NCBI RefSeq assembly: GCF_018139625.1
Contig: NZ_JAGSOH010000002.1
Location: 62,001 to 126,000 of the forward strand
Source of the DNA: Actinospica acidithermotolerans
Lineage (GTDB): Bacteria > Actinomycetota > Actinomycetes > Streptomycetales > Catenulisporaceae
Direction of reading: 5' to 3'
Length of the DNA stretch: 64,000 nucleotides
Below are positions 50,579 to 58,055 of this stretch, piece after piece. A model generated the notes under the pieces. It ran no database searches, had not been told where the DNA came from, and saw nothing but the letters and a program-made list of their open reading frames with translations. A program made the position numbers and the translations under genes. How positions within the stretch are numbered: the first letter of the stretch is position 1; every line of letters starts with the position of its first letter.

Positions 50579-50760
50579 GGCCGGTTTTGGGTGCGGGGGT
50601 CTCCTCGTCGGGCGGGCTTGCCCGGACCAGGGTTCTGACGGGGCACGCCAGCGGCGGAGCGGTGAGCGCGTACGGCGTGACTGTTCGCCGCTGGCGTGCC
50701 CCGTCAGGTTCCTGGTACGCCTTCGGCGCTCGTCGAGGTGACCCCCGCACCCAACCGGCC
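50579..50760. repeat. 182-bp imperfect palindrome
   Basis: Left arm from GGCCGGTTTTGGGTGCGGGG, right arm ending in CCCCGCACCCAACCGGCC. Inner arms CTGACGGGGCACGCCAGCGGCG (50,635-50,656) and its exact complement (50,686-50,707) are 22-bp perfect and separated by 29 bases; middle parts diverge. It could fold into a long stem or be an ancient inverted duplication. Confidence 0.85.
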
Positions 50761-50902
50761 AACCGGACGCACGTCGCCGGACGCGGCCGGGCCACGGCGG
50801 TGTTCGCGCGGGGGCTCTCCGAGGAGCGGTCCGCGCCGGAGGCGGCAGAGGGTTTTCAAGTCGTTGCCTGCGGCGGGCTTTCGAGCGTGTTCGGGTCCTT
50901 GC

Positions 50903-51021
50903 TATCATCGCCGCGATGCCGATCACTTCGGCAGGCGCCCCGGGTTTTGACCATCCCCCCCGGTCAATCTGGCGGCGTACCCGGCCCGGCGTCCTCCCCC
51001 CCGATGCCGGGCCGGGCCTTT
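50903..51021 (+). ncRNA. Candidate structured small RNA with terminator
   Basis: A TATCAT -10-like hexamer at 50,903 is followed by three hairpins: GCCGA/TCGGC (about 50,919-50,933), TTGACC/GGTCAA (50,947-50,967) and a terminator (50,980-51,018; CCCGGCCCGGCGTC with a G-T wobble) ending in CCTTTGTCG. No ORF fits. The -35 is weak, so promoter assignment is tentative. Confidence 0.35.
50980..51021 (+). terminator. Intrinsic terminator
   Basis: CCCGGCCCGGCGTC pairs with GATGCCGGGCCGGG (one G-T pair), loop of about nine bases, followed by CCTTTGT. Confidence 0.75.
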
Positions 51022-51394
51022 GTCGTAGAGGTTCCGCAGCGTTCGAGTGGGCGGAGATGCCGGCGGAGCCGCGGCGCCCCGACCACGGCCTGAGCAGGCA
51101 TAGCGTGCCGCTGCTCTGCCGGTTTCGCAGCCCTGGTGAGCACGCTGGAACCCCTTAGCGAGCAACAGCGGACCCGCCGCCGATTGGTCTTTCCTCGCGA
51201 CCCACCACCCAGCTAGCGGAGAGGACGGGACGGAGAGGGACGCACTGTGTGCGGCGCTCGCCGTAACGGCCACGGGAGCGGCAACACCTTCTCGGAGCTG
51301 GGCCACGATGCTTGAGAGCCTGACCACCCTCGGAGCTGCTTTGCGACGACGGGTAGCGGTCCGGGCCACGGCGGCGAGTAGCGCCCGGAGGAGC
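51022..51394. other. Element DNA with no recognised gene
   Basis: 373 bases between the terminator and a small membrane-protein gene. No ORF with a ribosome-binding site, no repeat and no known att motif seen. Confidence 0.5.
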
Positions 51395-51592
51395 CTAGCG
51401 TGCCTGTTTGCGCCGGTTGAGGGCATGGCTGAGCCGGGCTGTCGCCTTGATCCGGGCCATGGTGAGGGCTCGGATGACGACTGCCGATGTGAGGAAGTAC
51501 GCCGTGATCACTGCGGCGAAGACGGTTAATGCGAGTTCGGCGGGGACTCGGATCAGGGCGGGTATGCGGTAACGGGGTGAGCCGTCGTTCAT
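51395..51592 (-). CDS. Small single-span membrane protein
   Basis: 65 residues from ATG 51592, with GAGGA about seven bases upstream. One membrane span (LTVFAAVITAYFLTSAVVIR) and a basic C-terminal tail (ARIKATARLSHALNRRKQAR), suggesting the tail is cytoplasmic. No family recognised. It is separated from the graspetide-like ligase by two hairpins. Confidence 0.55.
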   Translation of the reverse strand: MNDGSPRYRIPALIRVPAELALTVFAAVITAYFLTSAVVIRALTMARIKATARLSHALNRRKQAR

Positions 51593-51630
51593 CCTGGTTC
51601 CTCGGTCGTGGGCAACAGATGGGACGACAA

Positions 51631-51683
51631 CGCCCCCTGATCCTCCGACCGTGCGACGGGTCGGGCGCAGGGATCAGGGGGCG
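51631..51683 (-). terminator. Long hairpin downstream of the ATP-grasp operon
   Basis: 13-bp perfect stem CGCCCCCTGATCC / GGATCAGGGGGCG, with an inner CCGACC/GGTCGG stem. It lies about 100 bases after the ligase stop, the likely end of the cluster transcript. Confidence 0.75.
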
Positions 51684-51731
51684 CCGTGTGCGCTGGCTGG
51701 GGGGAGAGCGTTCACCAGTTCGCGCGGGGAT

Positions 51732-51772
51732 GCCCGCCGCTGCTCGTGGGGACTAGCTGCGCGGCGGCGGGC
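51732..51772 (-). terminator. Hairpin close to ATP-grasp stop
   Basis: GCCCGCCGC / GCGGCGGGC stem with 23-base loop, 13 bases after the ligase stop. Possibly the first of two terminators. Confidence 0.5.
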
Positions 51773-51784
51773 GGCTCGTTTGGC

Positions 51785-52753
51785 CTACTCGGGTGAGGGG
51801 GCCTTGGTGAGGGCGCGGGCGATGGCGTCGGCGATGTCGTCGGAGACTTCGTCGATCCATGCCCATTGCCCGTTGGCGTTGATTTCGAGGAACCACCAGG
51901 TTCCGGCCTTGTCGATCAGGAAATCCAGGGCTCCGTAACGCAGGTTCATTCGCCGCATGAGCTGCCGAACGCTGTCAGCGACTGCGGGCGGCGGCTGGAC
52001 GCGCTTGTACGTCAGTGAGTCCTGATCTGATCGCCAGTCGAGCCGGGCGGCTGGTGAGCCGAAGTGGATTTCGGCGGCGAACAGCTCGTCGTCCACGGCG
52101 GTGAGCCTGACGGCGTGCTCCGCGTTGATCCACCGTTGGAACTGGTGGGGTATCCCGAGCAGGCTTGCCGAACGGATCTCGTCGGCGCGCAGTCGTCGGG
52201 TGTAGATGGCTTCCTGTTCGCCCTCGGGGCCGAGAAACGCGGCTGTTCCGAAGGACTTGACCGCGACTTCCCCGCCGACCTGCGCGGCGAAGTGCGCGGC
52301 GTGCGCGGTGTCTCCGGTGACCATGGTCGCGGGGACGGTGAGGCCGCACGCGTCGGCGAGCACGAGTTGCCAGGGCTTTGAGCGCTGGACGGCGAGCAGG
52401 GTTGCCGGATGGCCGAGCCAGAGGTGTTCTGGGAGCGCGGCGAGGACTCCGCCGAAACCGAGAGTGATCTCTTTCTCGACGAATCCGTCTCGGCCGGGCG
52501 AGCCGTGTCCGGTGACGCGCGGGGTGGACGGGCGCCGATAGTAGACGCCGGTGATCTCGCGGAGCGTCGTGGTGCGGCTGCCGACGCGCAGGATTCCGGC
52601 CCACTCGCCGCCGTTGAACTGCGCGGTCATTCCGGCGCCTGCCGGAAAGTCGGCGTAGTCCAGTCGAATGACGGGAGTATCCAGCTCGCGAAGCTTGACG
52701 ATGACGCGGTCGGCGGTGATGTCCTGGCGCTGGGTCAGGATCAGCGCGGGCAC
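51785..52753 (-). CDS. ATP-grasp peptide ligase (graspetide maturase, SAV_5884-like)
   Basis: 322 residues from GTG 52753. The N-terminal pre-ATP-grasp fold (MPALILTQRQDITADRVIVK; GVYYRRPSTPRV) matches the ATP-grasp ribosomal peptide maturase family that also includes MvdD and TgmB. Nucleotide/metal residues: K166 (VAVKSFG), E/Q pair QRW (IPHQFQRWIN), D277 (YGALDFL), E290 and N292 (FLEINANGQW). It would form ester or amide crosslinks between Ser/Thr or Lys side chains and Asp/Glu in a precursor. Only two bases separate it from the precursor gene, with AAGGACGAGGA in the precursor's end as ribosome-binding site. Confidence 0.85.
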   Translation of the reverse strand: MPALILTQRQDITADRVIVKLRELDTPVIRLDYADFPAGAGMTAQFNGGEWAGILRVGSRTTTLREITGVYYRRPSTPRVTGHGSPGRDGFVEKEITLGFGGVLAALPEHLWLGHPATLLAVQRSKPWQLVLADACGLTVPATMVTGDTAHAAHFAAQVGGEVAVKSFGTAAFLGPEGEQEAIYTRRLRADEIRSASLLGIPHQFQRWINAEHAVRLTAVDDELFAAEIHFGSPAARLDWRSDQDSLTYKRVQPPPAVADSVRQLMRRMNLRYGALDFLIDKAGTWWFLEINANGQWAWIDEVSDDIADAIARALTKAPSPE

Positions 52754-52755
52754 GG

Positions 52756-52989
52756 TCAGTCGTCCTCGTCCTTGATGTTGTCGGTCACGGAGGTGGAGGT
52801 GGTTCCGGCGATGAAGTCGGGAACGGTGTGCGCGGGGGTGTCGGTGCCCTTGATGACGAGGATCTGAAGGGCCTCGTCCCAGTCGGTGGCGGGCAGTTCG
52901 GTGGTGGGGATGGTCTGGGTGCCGCGCAGGATCAGCGGCAGGGCGGTCTCGGTGTCGGTGGGCGTGTCGTGCTGGAGGGTGGGGGACAT
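52756..52989 (-). CDS. Candidate graspetide precursor peptide
   Basis: 77 residues from ATG 52989, GGGAG eight bases upstream. N-terminal 60 residues form a leader-like part (LPLILRGTQTIPTTELPATD then WDEALQILVIKGTDTPAHTV). The C-terminus T63 to D77 (TTSTSVTDNIKDEDD) has six Ser/Thr, one Lys and six Asp/Glu-type side chains, exactly the chemistry joined by ATP-grasp ligases. It has no Cys and no membrane segment. It is unlike the usual TgmA precursor (no PxGLR-like leader motif), so it may define a different subgroup. Recognition is by context and composition. Confidence 0.65.
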   Translation of the reverse strand: MSPTLQHDTPTDTETALPLILRGTQTIPTTELPATDWDEALQILVIKGTDTPAHTVPDFIAGTTSTSVTDNIKDEDD

Positions 52990-53041
52990 TGCCTTGACTC
53001 CCTGGTGTTGGGTGGCCGCGACACCGGGCGGTGGCGCGGGG

Positions 53042-53575
53042 CTAGAGGGGCATCGACAGGGCTTTAAGCGCGTTCCGGCCGCGTTCGGTGCGGGGCTGGT
53101 AGACGGCTAAGAGCGCTGCGGCATCCGAAAGGGCTTTGATCCGCTCGTCGGGGCTGACGCGGCTGAGAACGTGTTGCGCTGCGGGAACGCCGTTGCCTGC
53201 GCATGTGGCGGGGCACGCGTCGAACGCGGCGGTAGCCGCTGCCACGAATGCCGGGCCGGGAATCGGGGCGCCGGGCTTGGTGGGCTCGGTCCCGAGTCCT
53301 TCGGGTAGGAACGGCTCACGTCCGCTCGTTGGAACGGGCGTGGTCATCGCGTGAGTGACTGCGAGGATTTCGGCCGTGTAGGCGACCAGGGCTGAGCACA
53401 CGAACACGTCATCGCTCGCGTCATCGATCGCCGCATCGAGGCAGGCGGCGCAGCCGTCTGCGATCGAGTAACAGATCTCTGCGGCGGCGGGCAGGGCGGG
53501 ATAGCCCGGGAACCCGGGAAACCCCAGGTTGAACGCGGGCTGTGTCCGGTGTACGTGGTCGGCTGTCCTGGTCAT
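53042..53575 (-). CDS. Unknown cysteine-containing protein in RiPP cluster
   Basis: 177 residues from ATG 53575 (AAAGGAG ten bases upstream, chosen over 53,620). Cys sit at EICYSIADGCAACLDAAIDD, DVFVCSALVAYT and DACPATCAGN, seven in total, mostly within helices, which could bind metal or form disulfides. Gly/Pro-rich N-terminal section (LGFPGFPGYPALPAAAEICY). No family recognised. Placement between the JmjC-like gene and the precursor gene suggests a role in precursor handling or as a second peptide. Confidence 0.6.
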   Translation of the reverse strand: MTRTADHVHRTQPAFNLGFPGFPGYPALPAAAEICYSIADGCAACLDAAIDDASDDVFVCSALVAYTAEILAVTHAMTTPVPTSGREPFLPEGLGTEPTKPGAPIPGPAFVAAATAAFDACPATCAGNGVPAAQHVLSRVSPDERIKALSDAAALLAVYQPRTERGRNALKALSMPL

Positions 53576-53599
53576 CGGCTGATTGCTCCTTTGGCGAGT

Positions 53600-53645
53600 C
53601 TCGGGCGCGCTGGACCGCACTTGGTGTCAGTATCGCGCGCCCGAG
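53600..53645 (-). promoter_or_regulatory. Hairpin between JmjC-like gene and Cys protein gene
   Basis: Perfect 11-bp stem CTCGGGCGCGC / GCGCGCCCGAG with a 24-base loop. It may be a partial terminator or mRNA stabiliser inside the operon. Confidence 0.45.
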
Positions 53646-53666
53646 TCCCGCCCCGGTGGCGAACCC

Positions 53667-55040
53667 TCAGGCGGCCGTCGCGATGGCTACCGGCTCGGAG
53701 GGCGCGGCGGTGGTGTAGATCGTGTGCCTGCACAGGGTGAATTGGATGTGCCTGCTGTGTCCGGGCTCGCCCGGTGTGGCGGTGGCGTGCACGACGCCTT
53801 CGGGGATCAGCAGCACGTCACCGGCCTGGGTGGTGTACTGCTGCTGATCGGCGCCGGGGTTGATGGTCCACGTCTTGGCTCCGTCCATCTGGACGATGAC
53901 CGAATACCACTCGTCGGTGTGCGCGCCGGGGGTCTCGTCCTGGGGACGGGAGTCGAAGACGGCGGCGAGCACTTCGAGCTTGCTTCCGGATAGGCGGGCG
54001 AGGTAGGCGGCGGCGTGGTTGAGCCACGCCATGGTGTGGTGTGCGCGTTCGAAGACCCACGTGCGCGGTTGGGCGTTGTAGGCCTCGATCAGTTCGGCGC
54101 GGTCGGTGTACCGGGCGGCGGTGCTGAAGCTGAGCGTGACCATCTGGCCGTCCGGAATCTCACTCCGCGTGGGCAAGGGGAGGTCGGCGAGGTATTCCGG
54201 CTTGAAGACGCGCCGGTAGATCGCGGCCCGCTGATGGTCGGGGCGCGGACCGCCCGCCCGCCTGATGTACTCCCACAGGCTCGCGGTGAACGTGGCCGCG
54301 CGCGACTGTTCCTCGTCGGTGGCTTCAAGCGTCACCGGCTGCACGAAAGCGGCCGTGGGGTCGGGAACGGTCGGCACGAAGTCGTCTTCGCCGTCTCCGA
54401 CGTAGATCGGCAAGTCGCTGCCGGGCAGCGTGACGCACTTGTGCCTCTGCGCCGGGGCGAGCGCGGGCTCTGCCGTCGCGTCGGCGTCGAGGTTTTCGCG
54501 GTAGAGGTCGCGGCCCTGGTAGGTGCCGACCTTGCGGATTCGGGCCGTGTCGGCGGCGAGCGGCGGGACGTTGAAGGTCGCGCGGTCACCGGTGTACCAG
54601 CTGCCGCCGCTGTCGTCGGGCAGGCAGTGATGGCTCGTGACGGCCGCGACGCTGGAGTGCACGATGTAGCTGGTTATGTCGTTGACGGTCTCGGTCCAGT
54701 GGGCCACGGCGTTTGGCGCGTCCTTGGGGTCGGCCGACGTGTGCAGCGGTTCGGGGCCGGGAACGCGAACGTAGGAGTCCGTACCGTCGTCCCCGGTGAC
54801 GACCTGGTGAACGTCGGCGTCTGCGGCAGGCGGGCTGCCCGCGCTCGCGCTCATGGCGGCGACTCCCTGAATCGCCTGGTAGACGTACCCTCCCGCGGCC
54901 GTGGTGTCTACGGGCTGGGCGTTGATCCAGCGGTAGTCGCCGTTTTCGAGGTTGATGTGACCCCGGATCGCGGTCGGCTCGTGGGGCGGCTCGTCTACGG
55001 GCGATGGCGGGGTGAACGGCTCGGTTTCGGCTATGGTCAC
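53667..55040 (-). CDS. JmjC/cupin-type Fe(II)/2-oxoglutarate oxygenase-like protein
   Basis: 457 residues from GTG 55040. The C-terminal part has the metal triad H374-x-D376 (GAHTDEWYSVIVQMDGAKTW) and H418 (AGDVLLIPEGVVHATATPG), plus the core strand region typical of JmjC/cupin-like hydroxylases. The first 250 residues are not recognisable. Jumonji-type enzymes hydroxylate proteins or peptides, so action on the RiPP precursor is a natural inference, not shown. The 2-oxoglutarate lysine could not be pinned down. A hairpin precedes the gene. Confidence 0.7.
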   Translation of the reverse strand: MTIAETEPFTPPSPVDEPPHEPTAIRGHINLENGDYRWINAQPVDTTAAGGYVYQAIQGVAAMSASAGSPPAADADVHQVVTGDDGTDSYVRVPGPEPLHTSADPKDAPNAVAHWTETVNDITSYIVHSSVAAVTSHHCLPDDSGGSWYTGDRATFNVPPLAADTARIRKVGTYQGRDLYRENLDADATAEPALAPAQRHKCVTLPGSDLPIYVGDGEDDFVPTVPDPTAAFVQPVTLEATDEEQSRAATFTASLWEYIRRAGGPRPDHQRAAIYRRVFKPEYLADLPLPTRSEIPDGQMVTLSFSTAARYTDRAELIEAYNAQPRTWVFERAHHTMAWLNHAAAYLARLSGSKLEVLAAVFDSRPQDETPGAHTDEWYSVIVQMDGAKTWTINPGADQQQYTTQAGDVLLIPEGVVHATATPGEPGHSRHIQFTLCRHTIYTTAAPSEPVAIATAA

Positions 55041-55075
55041 AGTAATCCGTTTCTCTGGCGGATGTGGGTTGGTGG

Positions 55076-55117
55076 CCCCCGGTCCGCTGTGGGTGCGCGC
55101 CTACGGCGGACCGGGGG
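55076..55117 (-). promoter_or_regulatory. Hairpin upstream of JmjC-like gene
   Basis: Perfect 12-bp stem CCCCCGGTCCGC / GCGGACCGGGGG, 18-base loop, 36 bases before the start. It could terminate the ATPase transcript or act as a leader structure. Confidence 0.5.
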
Positions 55118-55208
55118 TGTCTAAGGGGCCTGGCATTCGGCATACCGTGGCGGTGTCCCGCGCTGCGGGATGCCTTCAACTACGCCGCGCCGGGCCGGGT
55201 GGCGGCGG

Positions 55209-55940
55209 TCAGGAGACCTCGACCTTGATGCGCCGGATCGAGTCTTCGAGCTGTTCGCGGGCGGCGAGGCTGGCGACGCACGCGGATGGCGCGGGTAGCC
55301 TGCTCGGGATGGCCGGTCGTGCCTGCGGGCGCGCTCCCGGCTTGCACTGGGCGCGGCGCGGCAGAGGTACGTACATCTCAGGCTCCTGAGTAGCAAGGTC
55401 GGGGCGCGGGCTCGGGCGGACGGCGGTGACAGGGGTAGCGGGGGTCACCTCGTCCGGGTCCAGCGGCTCATGCGCGGGCTCCGCGCTTCTGGGGCGTGGA
55501 GGCTGGCGGAGCTTGAGCGCGAACCACACCGCTTTGCCGTCGTGGGCGAGGTATCGCGCAGGCTCGGGACGGCATCCCCACTCGTCGGCAAGCTCGCTGA
55601 CCAGGATCAGGCCGCGTCCGCTCTCGCTGTCCGCGTCGGACTGCTGGACCACAGGCATATCCGGGCTGTGGTCCAGCACTTCGACGCGAAGTTCCGAAGC
55701 GGTGACGCTGGCGCGTACGACGATGAACCGGCCCCAGTGCCGTCCGAGCAGACGCGACGTGGCTAGGACGGCGTTGGTCACCAGCTCCGAGCCGAGCAGT
55801 AGCGCGCGCTCTGCCGCGTCGTCCTCGACTCCCCACAGGTCGCAAAGCTGGGTGATGAACCGGCGACCGAGGCCGGGGGCGTCGGTGTAGGCGCCGAGAT
55901 TGACGCCGTAGGTGGTGCCGTCGATCGCGAGAACGCTCAT
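55209..55940 (-). CDS. GHKL ATP-binding protein (RsbW-like anti-sigma family)
   Basis: 243 residues. The HATPase_c_2 domain occupies the first 150: N-box ERALLLGSELVTNAVLAT, G1-like SGRGLILVSELADEWG. The last 90 residues are Pro/Arg-rich and possibly unstructured. Such ATPases bind sigma or anti-sigma partners; Streptomyces has dozens of them. The start overlaps the preceding gene (ATGA). Its link to RiPP regulation is unclear. Confidence 0.8.
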   Translation of the reverse strand: MSVLAIDGTTYGVNLGAYTDAPGLGRRFITQLCDLWGVEDDAAERALLLGSELVTNAVLATSRLLGRHWGRFIVVRASVTASELRVEVLDHSPDMPVVQQSDADSESGRGLILVSELADEWGCRPEPARYLAHDGKAVWFALKLRQPPRPRSAEPAHEPLDPDEVTPATPVTAVRPSPRPDLATQEPEMYVPLPRRAQCKPGARPQARPAIPSRLPAPSACVASLAAREQLEDSIRRIKVEVS

Positions 55941-56452
55941 TGCTCCCGCTCCTCAGGATTCGAGATATTCGAGACGTTGGTGTCGGCGTAGAGCCGGGTG
56001 GTGCGGTTGCCGTCATCGTCGGCGTCGCAGCGCCACTCGATGACGTAGTGGCCGAGCATCCTGAAGCACATCGCGAGATCGTTGCGGGACCGGTGGAGGT
56101 CGGGGGTTGCCGTGCCGTGGTCGGTCAGTTCAACCAGCACGCGCGGGCTCTCCCAACCAACGGTGACCGTCGCAGGGCCTTTACTGTCGTGGACCGCGAG
56201 CCACAGGGCGAAGTCATCGGCTGCCTGGCTGATGAACATGGTTGCAACGTCGTCGTTGAGGCGCGGACGCAGCCAATTGCCGACGATGCTCTCGGTGCGG
56301 TCGCCTTCGTCCTCCAGCGACAGCAACGGCTCTGAGTACACGTCAGCAGCGGGAGACAGGTACGCGGTGGACTGCACCTGTTCGGCGCCCGAGGTCGCAT
56401 CGATTTCACGCGTCGAATCCACGGTGTCGCTCGGAGTGGTCGAGCTGTTCAC
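55937..56452 (-). CDS. Degenerate GHKL-like protein paired with the ATPase
   Basis: 171 residues from GTG 56452 (GGGGAG four bases upstream; a TTG at 56,464 is possible). WLRPRLNDDVATMFISQAAD and RVLVELTDHG look like the ATPase alpha/beta core, but the G1 and G2 boxes are missing, so ATP binding is doubtful. Probably a partner or decoy for the downstream ATPase. Starts divergently from the HTH gene. Confidence 0.6.
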   Translation of the reverse strand: MNSSTTPSDTVDSTREIDATSGAEQVQSTAYLSPAADVYSEPLLSLEDEGDRTESIVGNWLRPRLNDDVATMFISQAADDFALWLAVHDSKGPATVTVGWESPRVLVELTDHGTATPDLHRSRNDLAMCFRMLGHYVIEWRCDADDDGNRTTRLYADTNVSNISNPEEREQ

Positions 56453-56664
56453 AGAGCTCCCCAACGTAGTCAGATGTTCGGATGCATTTGCAGGCGCAAC
56501 GGCGCTACGATGAAACCGCCCCTGACTGACGGAGCGTCACGCCGACACTCTCAGAGTGCTACCGCTCCACGGAGCACTTCAAGAAGCGCTCCGCGATTTT
56601 GCCGATTCTTTACGCTGCCGCTTGCACGCGGCATGCCAGACTGGCCGCGAAGGGAGTGATCGGA

Positions 56665-57501
56665 ATGGCCTTCACGGCTAGCTCGGCGCAGAGGGCACTC
56701 GGGGAGCGGCTGACCCAGTTACGCAAAGACAGCGGTTGGACACATCGGGACGTCAGGCGCGAGACGGGGATTCCAAGCGCGAACCTCAGCCGCATGGAGA
56801 ATGCCAAGGGGCCGGTGAATACAGGTGAGCTTCGGCGGCTTCTTGAGGCATACGGACAGGACGAGAGCGAGATTACGCGGCTCCTGGAACTGGCGCGTGA
56901 TGGCGTCACCGATGCGTGGTGGGAGCGCTGGAGTCGGTTCCTGCATCAGAGCTTCGTGGAATTTCTCGCGTACGAGAACGACGCGCGCGAAGCATGGGCC
57001 GTACAAACGATGTTCGTGCCCGGCCTGCTGCAAACGGAAGACTACATCAGGGCACTGCACGCGGTCGGCCATGTGCGTGATCGGCGCCGCAACGATGTTG
57101 ACCTTCAAGTGCGGCTACGGCGTCAGCGCAGGCTGACGGAGCCAGATCCGCTTGTGCTGCACGCTCTTATGGCCGAATCGGTGTTGCACTGGCAAATCGG
57201 GGGCAACAGCGTATTGGCTGGGCAGTTCCGTCACCTCATCGAACTGAACCAGCGGGACCATATCCACATTCGAATCATCCCGTTCAGCAAGCCCATCGAC
57301 ATCTACCCGATCGACTACATGATTCCCGCGATCGGTGATCCGGTGGCCTTCCCTGAGACTCAATGGGGCACGCCAATGAACGATGACCCCATTGATACCG
57401 AAGACACGCGCTACCACATCGAGCGTTACGAAGACGTAGCGCTGTCTGAGGAGGAAACATCGCAACTGCTTGAGCAGCGGATCAGAGAGCTGGAGAAATG
57501 A
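56665..57501 (+). CDS. XRE-family regulator with DUF5753
   Basis: 278 residues from ATG 56665 (GGGAG eight bases upstream). HTH: ALGERLTQLRKDSGWTHRDV, IPSANLSRMENAKGPVNTGE. The remaining 200 residues are the DUF5753 domain (VQTMFVPGLLQTEDYIRALH). These regulators pair with DUF397 proteins in Streptomyces (for example BldB-like and WhiJ-like sets). Next gene overlaps by four bases. Divergent from the ATPase genes, which it may control. Confidence 0.92.
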   Translation: MAFTASSAQRALGERLTQLRKDSGWTHRDVRRETGIPSANLSRMENAKGPVNTGELRRLLEAYGQDESEITRLLELARDGVTDAWWERWSRFLHQSFVEFLAYENDAREAWAVQTMFVPGLLQTEDYIRALHAVGHVRDRRRNDVDLQVRLRRQRRLTEPDPLVLHALMAESVLHWQIGGNSVLAGQFRHLIELNQRDHIHIRIIPFSKPIDIYPIDYMIPAIGDPVAFPETQWGTPMNDDPIDTEDTRYHIERYEDVALSEEETSQLLEQRIRELEK

Positions 57502-57698
57502 TCAAGAACCAGTGGCACAAGGCCGAGGCGTCTAACGGCGCTTCGAACTGCGTCGAAGTCATGGAGACCGACCACGGTGGTTTCCTCGTCCGGGACACTA
57601 AGGACAAGGGCACTGGCCCGGTCCTGAGCTTCACGCGCGGCGAGTGGGCCGCGTTCCTGAAGGGCGTCAAGCTGGACGAGTTCGAGCCGTCGAAGTGA
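57498..57698 (+). CDS. DUF397 protein
   Basis: 66 residues: IKNQWHKAEASNGASNCVEV, then FLVRDTKDKG, FTRGEWAAFLKGVK. The W-x-K-A-S-x-S-x-x-x-C-V-E pattern is diagnostic for DUF397. It overlaps the HTH gene and probably modulates it. Confidence 0.94.
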   Translation: MIKNQWHKAEASNGASNCVEVMETDHGGFLVRDTKDKGTGPVLSFTRGEWAAFLKGVKLDEFEPSK

Positions 57699-57748
57699 GG
57701 TAGATCGACACGACTGAATCTGAGAGTGCTGCTGAATCCCTGCGCATC

Positions 57749-57779
57749 GACCCCGGGCCGTGAGGTGCCGGGGTCGTTT
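57749..57779 (+). terminator. Terminator after DUF397 gene
   Basis: GACCCCGG / CCGGGGTC stem, 11-base loop, followed by GTTTG. Confidence 0.8.
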
Positions 57780-57998
57780 GCTGTCCGGGGTTGGTGGCGG
57801 CTGTGCGTGATCGCAAAGGACTGTTCAAGTTCTGTGCACGGTCGCTGACGTGGGACGCACGGTAGTAAGGCGGTGGGGGCTTGTCGTTACGCTCGGGTAG
57901 AGTGGTCAGCTCTCCCTGTGACTGGAGGGTGAGGACGGCGCGTCCCCTGTCGCTACCGTCCGCTTTCGCCCGATAGTTGCGCTGCACAACGGCTTTAA

Positions 57999-58039
57999 CC
58001 CGTGTCGCCCGGTGCTTTGGGGGCTTTGGGCGACACGGG
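57999..58039 (+). promoter_or_regulatory. Hairpin preceding hypothetical gene
   Basis: Perfect 12-bp stem CCCGTGTCGCCC / GGGCGACACGGG with a 17-base loop. It covers an upstream GTG (58,002), which argues against that start. Confidence 0.6.
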
Positions 58040-58055
58040 GGGAGTAATCCTGCCG

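Noticed and set aside
55121-55396. Small peptide ORF ending PPRYAECQAP as a second precursor
   Set aside because: Lies mostly inside the ATPase gene in another frame; no ribosome-binding site and no conserved feature.
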